DNA of 64,000 nucleotides from Saprospiraceae bacterium (GTDB taxonomy: Bacteria; Bacteroidota; Bacteroidia; Chitinophagales; Saprospiraceae): contig JAEUUO010000007.1 in the NCBI GenBank assembly GCA_016787575.1, positions 248,001 through 312,000 on the forward strand. The letters run 5' to 3'. This document shows positions 52,726 through 59,988 of this stretch, piece after piece (positions within the stretch are counted from its first letter, which is position 1; each line of letters opens with the position of its first letter). Below the pieces are notes generated by a model that made no database searches, was not told the DNA's origin, and saw only the letters and a list, made by a program, of their open reading frames with translations. The position numbers and the translations under genes are program-made.

Positions 52726-53499
52726 CTAAATCAATCCCATTCCCAACGCAGTACCAAAAATCAAAAGACAAATACCAACAATTCCCTGAATTTGATTCAA
52801 TGTAACTTTATGGAGGTAGTTGTTGCCTATCCAGGCTCCTGTCCAGGCAGCTGCAATTGCCGGGAGAACCAATTTCCATTGAACGTTAGAAAATGAAGCT
52901 TGATCCATCTTTGCATAAACAAACAATCGACCAGAGTCCACCATTAATGCACAAACAATTCCGATTGCAATAAACTGTTCTTTAGACAAAGGCAAGTTGC
53001 GCAAAAAAGCTGCACGCAATGCACCCTGATGACCTGAAAGTCCACCAAAAAATCCACTGGCAATTCCACCAAGAATTAAATGAATTGGTTTGTTTGATTT
53101 TATATTTATAATATCGAAGTATTCAATCCAGGTAAAAATTATGAGTAAGATCCCAATGATTATTTTTAATGCATTGGTCGAAGCATTAAATCCAATCAGT
53201 TGATAAGCATAAGTCCATTCTTGAATAGCAATATACTGCAGACAATATGCTCCCAAGATGGCAAATAGCATTGAAACCAATCCAAATCGTTTGAAAGTGG
53301 ACCAGTGGATTGCATTGCGGGTCAATAAAAATTTAAACAGTGAATTCAGAAAATGCACAATGGCGGTCATACAAATTGCCATTTCAATGGGGACCATCAA
53401 GCTGAATACCGGTAATAAGAGCGTCCCTAGTCCAAATCCACTGAAAAAAGTTAAAATGGAAGCAAAAAATGCAACCAATACCAATCCGATGAGCTCCAT
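52726..53499 (-). CDS. TauE/SafE (TSUP) family permease
   Basis: The 257-residue integral membrane product has the TSUP repeat pattern: FFSGFGLGTLLLPVFSLMVPIEMAICMTA near residue 20-45 and the second copy with GGIASGFFGGLSGHQGALRAAFL (~140-165). About eight helices. Family members export sulfite, sulfoacetate or other organosulfonates; the substrate here is unknown. The ATG at 53499 opens the frame. No related metabolic gene lies nearby. Confidence 0.85.
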   Translation of the reverse strand: MELIGLVLVAFFASILTFFSGFGLGTLLLPVFSLMVPIEMAICMTAIVHFLNSLFKFLLTRNAIHWSTFKRFGLVSMLFAILGAYCLQYIAIQEWTYAYQLIGFNASTNALKIIIGILLIIFTWIEYFDIINIKSNKPIHLILGGIASGFFGGLSGHQGALRAAFLRNLPLSKEQFIAIGIVCALMVDSGRLFVYAKMDQASFSNVQWKLVLPAIAAAWTGAWIGNNYLHKVTLNQIQGIVGICLLIFGTALGMGLI

Positions 53500-53603
53500 A
53501 TTTCTAAATTCTGTTTAAAATTAATGAATCTGACTGAATTTAAAAATACCTTTCAAATTAGCATTCTGTGAATTCCGTATATTCGCAAATCTAAACGGGA
53601 CCT

Positions 53604-55073
53604 ATGATTTTTTTAAATAGATTTCCAATCCATCGATCGCTAGCTTGCCAATTTATTTTCAACTCTTTGCAAGATTTGAGATTTCGGATTCACTGTCTTT
53701 TTTATTTTCTGCCTTTGGGCTTAATTCAACTGAATGCACAAAATTTAATCCCCAATCCTGGATTCGAACAATGTGATTTGTGTGATGGACGTGGATTTAA
53801 AGAATTAGGCATCGGATCTGGTGCAAACAATCCCATTGATTGGAATGCTGCTACCTACGGTTCGCCTGATTTTTATTCAATAGCTCCACACACCGGAAAA
53901 AAACACGGTGGATTTTTTGTAGGTTTTGCAAAACACGAATACCTCACCAACCATTTCACAAATCCATTGAAAGCCGGCGCTGTTTATCAATTTAGTTTTT
54001 GGACAAGACCAAGTACTCAAAATGCAAATTATGCAATTGATGAAATGGGCGTTTTTATTCAAACCGGTCCGGCTGAATACAAACAAGCAGAACCCCTTAA
54101 ACAAATAAAACCTACTTATGAATCTCCTGATCAAGATTATTTAAAAGGACCAGATTATAAATTATTAAGTTTTAATTATACAGCTTGTGGTGGTGAAGAT
54201 CATTTCATAGTTGGAAGATTCCGCGCACTGACAAAAGGAGATACCAGTTTTATTGGAACAAAACCACCATCTAATCCTGGAGGAGAAGCCATTTATTATT
54301 TTGTGGATGATTTTGAAATGATTGAAATTACCCCACCCCAAATGGTGGATTTGCTTCCGAAAGAAATTTTATTATGCCCGGGAGAAATTAAAAAAATTCG
54401 CATTCCGTCTCCTTACGATCAAGGCATAATAAAATGGAGTACAGGGGAAAACCAAGCTGAAATTCAGGTACCGGAAACCAGTTCACTGACTGTGGAAATA
54501 CAACTTCAGGATAATTGCAAAACCATTTTAAGGGATACCGTCCTCATTCGAACCGAACCCGAGATCAATATAAAAATATTAGGTCCTGATAAAGTTTGCA
54601 TCGGAGATACGATTGAAATTGAAGCCGTATGCAATGGCAATTGTTTTGATTTTAGTTGGAGTAATGGATTCAATACCCGAAATATTATGATTCGCGATAC
54701 TGGCGTGTACATCGTTAAGGCTAAAACAACTTGTAAAGAATTGAGTGCTTCATTTCATGTCGATGCTTTAAAAAAAGAAATCAATACTTTTATTAAATTT
54801 CCAAATGTGCTGGCCGCAAATGGTGAAGAAATCAACCGGAAATTTAAACCTTCTATTTTAAAACATGAAGTAAATCGGGTATTGGAAATGAAAATGATGA
54901 TTTACAATCGCTGGGGGCAAAAATTATTTGAAACTTCGGATTTAAATGGGGCCTGGTTTCCTGCTGAAGGAGTTCCGATGGATACTTATATTTATTTAGC
55001 TGAATTTAAATATCAGGATTGTGACCGCATCAGAAGTTCTAAATTAAGTGGATCTATTAGTTTAATACGATAA
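53604..55073 (+). CDS. Secreted protein with T9SS type B sorting tail and N-terminal jelly-roll domain
   Basis: The 489-residue product has a leader hydrophobic segment (CLFYFLPLGLIQLNAQ) after a basic head, an N-terminal carbohydrate-binding-like jelly roll (NLIPNPGFEQCDLCDG ... YQFSFWTRPSTQ, ~48-240), a middle Ig-like part with repeated LCPGEIKKIRIPSPYD and VCIGDTIEIEAVC, and a C-terminal CHU_C sorting domain (NVLAANGEEINRKF ... IYNRWGQKLFETSDLNG). It is thus exported via type B T9SS. The stop TAA overlaps the SDR start by one base (TAATG), so the two are translationally coupled, an unusual pairing. Confidence 0.85.
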   Translation: MIFLNRFPIHRSLACQFIFNSLQDLRFRIHCLFYFLPLGLIQLNAQNLIPNPGFEQCDLCDGRGFKELGIGSGANNPIDWNAATYGSPDFYSIAPHTGKKHGGFFVGFAKHEYLTNHFTNPLKAGAVYQFSFWTRPSTQNANYAIDEMGVFIQTGPAEYKQAEPLKQIKPTYESPDQDYLKGPDYKLLSFNYTACGGEDHFIVGRFRALTKGDTSFIGTKPPSNPGGEAIYYFVDDFEMIEITPPQMVDLLPKEILLCPGEIKKIRIPSPYDQGIIKWSTGENQAEIQVPETSSLTVEIQLQDNCKTILRDTVLIRTEPEINIKILGPDKVCIGDTIEIEAVCNGNCFDFSWSNGFNTRNIMIRDTGVYIVKAKTTCKELSASFHVDALKKEINTFIKFPNVLAANGEEINRKFKPSILKHEVNRVLEMKMMIYNRWGQKLFETSDLNGAWFPAEGVPMDTYIYLAEFKYQDCDRIRSSKLSGSISLIR

Positions 55074-55861
55074 TGATACCTATCAATTTACAAAACAGAA
55101 ATGCGCTGGTATGCGGTGCCAGCAAAGGCATTGGTAAAGCATGTGCAATACGTTTGGCTCAAGCAGGTGCTTCCGTTTGTATACTTTCAAGAAATGCAGT
55201 CTTGTTGGAAGAACTATTGCATCAATTGCCAAGAACTCAATATCAAAACCACCAGGTGCTAATAGCAAATATGGAGGATCCCAATGATCTGGATAAAAAA
55301 ATGCATCATTTGGTATTAAATCATCCCATTCACATATTGATTAATAATACCGGTGGACCAGCTGCGGGGCAGGCACATCTTGCAAAAGTTGAAGAATTTG
55401 AACTCGCTTTTAAACAACACCTAATTGCAAATCAAATAATTACTTCGCATGCAATCCAAGGAATGAAAGATGCAAACTACGGCCGAATCATTAATATTAT
55501 TTCAACTTCTGTTAAACAACCAATAGACAATTTAGGAGTTTCAAATACAATTCGGGGTGCTGTAGCCAATTGGGCAAAAACACTTGCAAATGAATTGGCT
55601 GCATTCCATATTACAGTTAATAATATTTTACCGGGTGCAACTCGCACAGAACGATTGGAAAGTATCATCCAAAAAGAACAGTTGCTTCATCACAAAACAC
55701 AGCAGGAAATTGAACAACTGCTTTTAGCTGCTATCCCTATGAAGCGATTTGCCGAACCCGAAGAAATTGCCAATGCAGTTGCATTTTTAGCAAGTCCTTT
55801 AGCTGCTTACATAACTGGAATTAATGTACCGGTTGATGGTGGGAGGACTAAAAGTTTGTAA
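55073..55861 (+). CDS. SDR family oxidoreductase, atypical active site
   Basis: The 262-residue product is a short-chain dehydrogenase with the NAD(P)-binding CGASKGIGKACAIRLAQAGA (~14-33), the NNTGG motif (~89), and the C-terminal AVAFLASPLAAYITGINVPVDGG. The usual YxxxK pair is replaced: after ISTSVKQPIDNLG the position of Tyr reads VSNTIRGAV, where SNxxR stands in the place of YxxxK. A subgroup of SDRs with this pattern exists. It is similar in layout to FabG-type reductases but function should not be inferred. It is coupled to the upstream T9SS gene. Confidence 0.85.
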   Translation: MIPINLQNRNALVCGASKGIGKACAIRLAQAGASVCILSRNAVLLEELLHQLPRTQYQNHQVLIANMEDPNDLDKKMHHLVLNHPIHILINNTGGPAAGQAHLAKVEEFELAFKQHLIANQIITSHAIQGMKDANYGRIINIISTSVKQPIDNLGVSNTIRGAVANWAKTLANELAAFHITVNNILPGATRTERLESIIQKEQLLHHKTQQEIEQLLLAAIPMKRFAEPEEIANAVAFLASPLAAYITGINVPVDGGRTKSL

Positions 55862-56033
55862 TCTAATATAACTTAATGGGTGGATAGCTCCCAGAAATGC
55901 ATATCAATAGTCAAGAGTCAAAATTAGTGTTTAGTTAAAATTACACAATCACTGCGAGACAGCTAGGGAGTATTTCTAGAAATGAAACTTAATAAAAAAA
56001 ACAATTGATAAAATTGTTTCCAAATAATAAATT

Positions 56034-57122
56034 ATGAAAAAGATTATTCGACCACATGCTGAACAAGCATTTGCACATGAACTGGAAGCTCTCAGTAGAT
56101 TTGATAAAAAAGATAAACCTGCCAATTGGAAACTTTCTCCTTGGGCTGTATTAAATTATATATTAGGCACCAGCCTTGAAGACGGTACAGTGATTACTCC
56201 TAAATACATTGGTGATAAAAAAATAGTCGAAATTGCAATTGCTTCATTATTATCTGACCGGGCACTCTTATTAATTGGAATTCCAGGAACTGCAAAATCC
56301 TGGTTATCTGAACATCTAGCTGCAGCAATTTCCAATGATTCTACTTTGCTTGTACAAGGAACATCCGGAATCGGAGAAGACAGTCTGCGTTACGGCTGGA
56401 ATTATGCGCAGCTCATCGCACACGGACCTAGCAAACAGGCTCTGGTTGCAGGGCCCGTGATGAAAGCGATGTTGGAAGGGAAGTTGGTACGCATCGAAGA
56501 GCTTACTCGAATTCCAACAGAAATTCAAGATGCGATGATAACCATCCTGTCTGAAAAAATTATTCCAATAGGAGAATTGAATGAAGAAATTCAAGCCATC
56601 CAAGGTTTTAATGTGATCGCAACTGCAAATGATAGGGATAAAGGAATCTATCCGCTTTCATCTGCTTTGCAAAGGCGATTTAATACAGTGAACATGCCAT
56701 TGCCGGAATCTATTGAAGATGAAGTACGTATTGTACATGATCGGGTGATCCAACTCGGACAACAAATGCATGTATCCATGGACTTGTTAAAAGATTCATT
56801 GACAAAAAAACTGGTTCTCATATTCAGAGAACTACGAGAAGGTTACAGCATCGATAAAAAACAAAAGATCAAAGCTTCCCAAGCCGGATTAAGTCCTGCC
56901 GAAGCAATATCGATTTTACACCATGCGCGAATTCACCATCATTATTTTTCTGATAAATCATTTGGACCAGCTGACATCGTACCTGGACTCTTTCAATCTA
57001 TAGTCCGTCAGGACGCAGATGAAAAAACCATATTGCAAGAATATACTGAAACAGTTATAAAAAAAAGATCTGAATTTAAAGATTGGTATGAAGTATTGCA
57101 TACATATTTCAAAGAAAAATAA
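56034..57122 (+). CDS. MoxR-family AAA+ ATPase
   Basis: The 362-residue product is a MoxR-type AAA+ ATPase with Walker A LLIGIPGTAKSWLSEH (~80-95), a Walker B with EE in KLVRIEELTRIPTEIQDAM (~153), sensor 1 in FNVIATANDRDKG (~195), and the Arg in SSALQRRFNTVNMP. MoxR ATPases remodel or insert cofactors into partner proteins, usually with vWA partners. Here the next gene encodes DUF5682. It resembles the E. coli YehL-type ATPase, whose cluster also has vWA and SWIM proteins. Those are absent here. Confidence 0.92.
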   Translation: MKKIIRPHAEQAFAHELEALSRFDKKDKPANWKLSPWAVLNYILGTSLEDGTVITPKYIGDKKIVEIAIASLLSDRALLLIGIPGTAKSWLSEHLAAAISNDSTLLVQGTSGIGEDSLRYGWNYAQLIAHGPSKQALVAGPVMKAMLEGKLVRIEELTRIPTEIQDAMITILSEKIIPIGELNEEIQAIQGFNVIATANDRDKGIYPLSSALQRRFNTVNMPLPESIEDEVRIVHDRVIQLGQQMHVSMDLLKDSLTKKLVLIFRELREGYSIDKKQKIKASQAGLSPAEAISILHHARIHHHYFSDKSFGPADIVPGLFQSIVRQDADEKTILQEYTETVIKKRSEFKDWYEVLHTYFKEK

Positions 57123-57138
57123 ATGTAATTTATTATAA

Positions 57139-59352
57139 GTGGCTTTTATTAAAATATTTGGCATAAGACATCATGGAGCCGGATCATCCCGTCGATTGTT
57201 GGAAGCTTTAGAGCAGTTTCAACCGGATGTCCTTGCTTTGGAATTGCCTGCCGAATCCACTCAGCTATTACCTCAAATTCTTCATGCAAAAGTAATTGCA
57301 CCGATAGCATTTTTATATTATCAGTTGGATAATCCGGATCGATCCATTTATTTACCTCTTGCTAAATTTTCTCCTGAATACCAGGCCATCCAATATACAG
57401 CACAAAAAAACATTGCTTGCGTTCCTATAGATTTACCAGCTGCAGTATCTCTGGTTTCTTCAAACTTTTCAAATGATCCCGAAGCAGCATTAAGCAACTA
57501 TCAAAAAAAAATTACAGGAGATCCCATTGCTTTTTTGGCAAAAAAAGCCGGATACACTGATAGCGAGCGATGGTGGGAAACTCATTTCGAACAGTGGACA
57601 GACCATGAAAAACTATTTGATTTCATTCAGGATTTTATGGCTGAATTAAGAAATCAAAGTTTTGGACTGGATGATGAGGAAACATTGATTCGCGAACAAT
57701 ACATGCGACAATGCCTTCGCAAATTACTCAAACAAAAATATAAACGGATCGCTGTTGTATGCGGTGCCTGGCATGGTCCGGTATTGACCCGGGAGTTTAT
57801 CGAAAAACAATCAGCAGAGAAAATAAAAGATTTAAAGTCTTATCAGATTGCCTGTTGCATAATACCCTGGTCTTATAAGAACATGAGCCTCAACAATGGA
57901 TACAGTGCAGGAATTATTTCACCCATTTGGCATGAGGCACTTTTTGAGAATTCAAAAATGGCAAGTTCCGGTTTTTTAGTACACGCGGTACATCAAATGA
58001 GACAGGAAGGCATGGAAATAAGTCCTGCAGCTGCCATTGAAGCCGAACGTCTTGCTAATATGCTTGCTCTGTTACGTGAAATTCCCGTTCCCGGTATCGA
58101 TGAACTTTTACAAAGTTGCCTGACTGTTTTTAATGTAGGCAATTCTGAATCATTAGATCGAATTAAAGAAAAACTACTTTGTGGTTCTGTTCAGGGTAGC
58201 GTTGATTTAGGTAAGGAATCCTTGCCATTTATTAGAATCTTTAAAAATATTCTCAAACAACTTAGATTGAATCGTTTTTGGAAAGAAGACGGCCCGGAAA
58301 TTTTAGAATTGGATCTAAGAAAAGAAAAACATTTGGAGATTTCCAGATTTCTAAATTACACACAGCTTGTACATTTAAACTGGGCTCGAGAAAAAGAAAT
58401 TGAGTCGAAGGTACTTGGTAATTTTCATGAACATTGGCAATTTGAATGGCATGCTGACTTGGAGATCAGTTTGGTTCGCATTGCCTTGTATGGTAATACA
58501 CTTCAAGAAGTGTCTCGCAAATTTATTGCAAGTGAATTAGAAAAAAACACTCCTTGGTTTCAATTGGCAAAGTATCTGGTACATGCTCTTAAAGCTGATT
58601 TGCAAGAATTGCTTCCCTTGTTGACCGTCAGGATTCAATCAATTGTCATCAATCACAGCGATGTGTTGCAATTGAGTACTTTGATACGCCCATTGCTTTC
58701 AGGTTTAGAATACGGATCGATACATAAAATCGATACCAATTTTATTAAAAATGTATTGGATCAATTGTTGCCAAAATTGCTGATCAATTTGCCGGATGCT
58801 GTAAAGTTTATAGACAACGATCGAAGTTTAAAATTGTTGGAAGTGATTCCAGTTGTTCAATTGTTTTTCGATAAATTTAAAAATCATGAATATTCAAACT
58901 TATGGAAAGAACAAGCCGTGTTAATGGTTCAGGATGAATTGACTCATCCACGTATTCAAGGAAAACTTTGGAATGTTTTATTAGAACGACAACACATTCC
59001 CTGGAATCAATTTGTGGATTACATGAAATTTCAATTTTCACAAACATCTGATATTCCAAAATCTGCATTGTGGTTTGAAGGATTTATACACAATCAGTCT
59101 GTTTTCTATTTGATGCATCCTGAAATTCTTCAATGTTTAGATGATTGGATTCAATCTCTGGAAGAAGATCCTTTTAATAAATACCTTCCATTAATGCGAA
59201 GGGTATTTGAATCCATTGCAGCATCAGAAAGACGGCGCATCCTTAGTCAGCTCAAACAAAATTCAAATCCTAATGAATCTGGAAACCCTATGAAGTTAAA
59301 ATTGGATTTGAAAAGGCAAAACTTACTGGAACAAATTTTGGAAAAATATTGA
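57139..59352 (+). CDS. DUF5682 family protein
   Basis: The 737-residue product matches DUF5682, found with MoxR-vWA modules. Seen are IFGIRHHGAGSSRRLLEAL (~5-23), VLALELPAESTQLLP (~33), CVPIDLPAAVSL (~93) and AVVCGAWHGPVLTREF (~205), resembling the TraB/ChaN/EreA-like fold with conserved His and Glu. The remainder is helical with EEDPFNKYLPLMRRVFESI near the end. GTG at 57139 is the start; the usual family start FGIRHHG lies six residues in. It lies 16 bases after MoxR. Function is not known beyond association with such ATPases. Confidence 0.85.
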   Translation: MAFIKIFGIRHHGAGSSRRLLEALEQFQPDVLALELPAESTQLLPQILHAKVIAPIAFLYYQLDNPDRSIYLPLAKFSPEYQAIQYTAQKNIACVPIDLPAAVSLVSSNFSNDPEAALSNYQKKITGDPIAFLAKKAGYTDSERWWETHFEQWTDHEKLFDFIQDFMAELRNQSFGLDDEETLIREQYMRQCLRKLLKQKYKRIAVVCGAWHGPVLTREFIEKQSAEKIKDLKSYQIACCIIPWSYKNMSLNNGYSAGIISPIWHEALFENSKMASSGFLVHAVHQMRQEGMEISPAAAIEAERLANMLALLREIPVPGIDELLQSCLTVFNVGNSESLDRIKEKLLCGSVQGSVDLGKESLPFIRIFKNILKQLRLNRFWKEDGPEILELDLRKEKHLEISRFLNYTQLVHLNWAREKEIESKVLGNFHEHWQFEWHADLEISLVRIALYGNTLQEVSRKFIASELEKNTPWFQLAKYLVHALKADLQELLPLLTVRIQSIVINHSDVLQLSTLIRPLLSGLEYGSIHKIDTNFIKNVLDQLLPKLLINLPDAVKFIDNDRSLKLLEVIPVVQLFFDKFKNHEYSNLWKEQAVLMVQDELTHPRIQGKLWNVLLERQHIPWNQFVDYMKFQFSQTSDIPKSALWFEGFIHNQSVFYLMHPEILQCLDDWIQSLEEDPFNKYLPLMRRVFESIAASERRRILSQLKQNSNPNESGNPMKLKLDLKRQNLLEQILEKY

Positions 59353-59362
59353 TCCTTTGTAT

Positions 59363-59935
59363 TTAAGGTGTATAAGGAATATCCAAACTCCATTTTTCTT
59401 TATAGATCAAAGATTTTTCAACAGAATAACGCAAGCGTCCGCTTTTATCAAAAAAGTTATAAGTTGTTTTTCCCAATGGTTTTACGTCTTTTACTGTAAC
59501 TGCAGTTCCAGGTAAAAATTCAACTCCAGGAAAATGGGTTGGTTCGATCAGACTGGTTTGATCTAAAAAGGCAAAGTCACCGTGTGCTTTAATGGTCACT
59601 TCAGCAGGATCGCACAACACATAAAAAATATAATCGTTTGTATTTTTTTTTGTAAAACTGGCCACAAAAGTTCCCGGTACCAATTGGGTATATGCTTTTA
59701 TAGTATAATCCCCTTCTTCCAATTTTGCAATTAGTGGATCCGTTTCAGTAGCAAAGCCATAATCCTGACCATTTACTTCCACAGAAGCAGACTCACCGGC
59801 CTTAAATTTACCATCCACAATTACAAATAAACTCTTATGAGTTGTTTTCTCACAAGAAAAAGACTGACTGAATAAAAAACTGATTGCGATGACCAATCCA
59901 ATCCATAAATTGCCAATGCGCTTAAATTCATTCAT
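59363..59935 (-). CDS. Exported protein of unknown function
   Basis: The 190-residue product has a membrane leader (MNEFKRIGNLWIGLVIAISFLFSQSFSC), possibly a lipoprotein with Cys at the end (FSC). The mature part consists of short beta strands, such as FVIVDGKFKAGESASVEVNG and EGDYTIKAYTQLVPG, suggesting a PEGA-like or Ig-like surface domain. The family is not recognised. It converges on the DUF5682 gene with only 10 bases between stops, and is read in the same direction as the large T9SS gene upstream. Confidence 0.6.
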   Translation of the reverse strand: MNEFKRIGNLWIGLVIAISFLFSQSFSCEKTTHKSLFVIVDGKFKAGESASVEVNGQDYGFATETDPLIAKLEEGDYTIKAYTQLVPGTFVASFTKKNTNDYIFYVLCDPAEVTIKAHGDFAFLDQTSLIEPTHFPGVEFLPGTAVTVKDVKPLGKTTYNFFDKSGRLRYSVEKSLIYKEKWSLDIPYTP

Positions 59936-59988
59936 ACGATTTCAATTTGAAATTAAATAAAAAAATCCACTCCTGCTTTAGGATGCAC

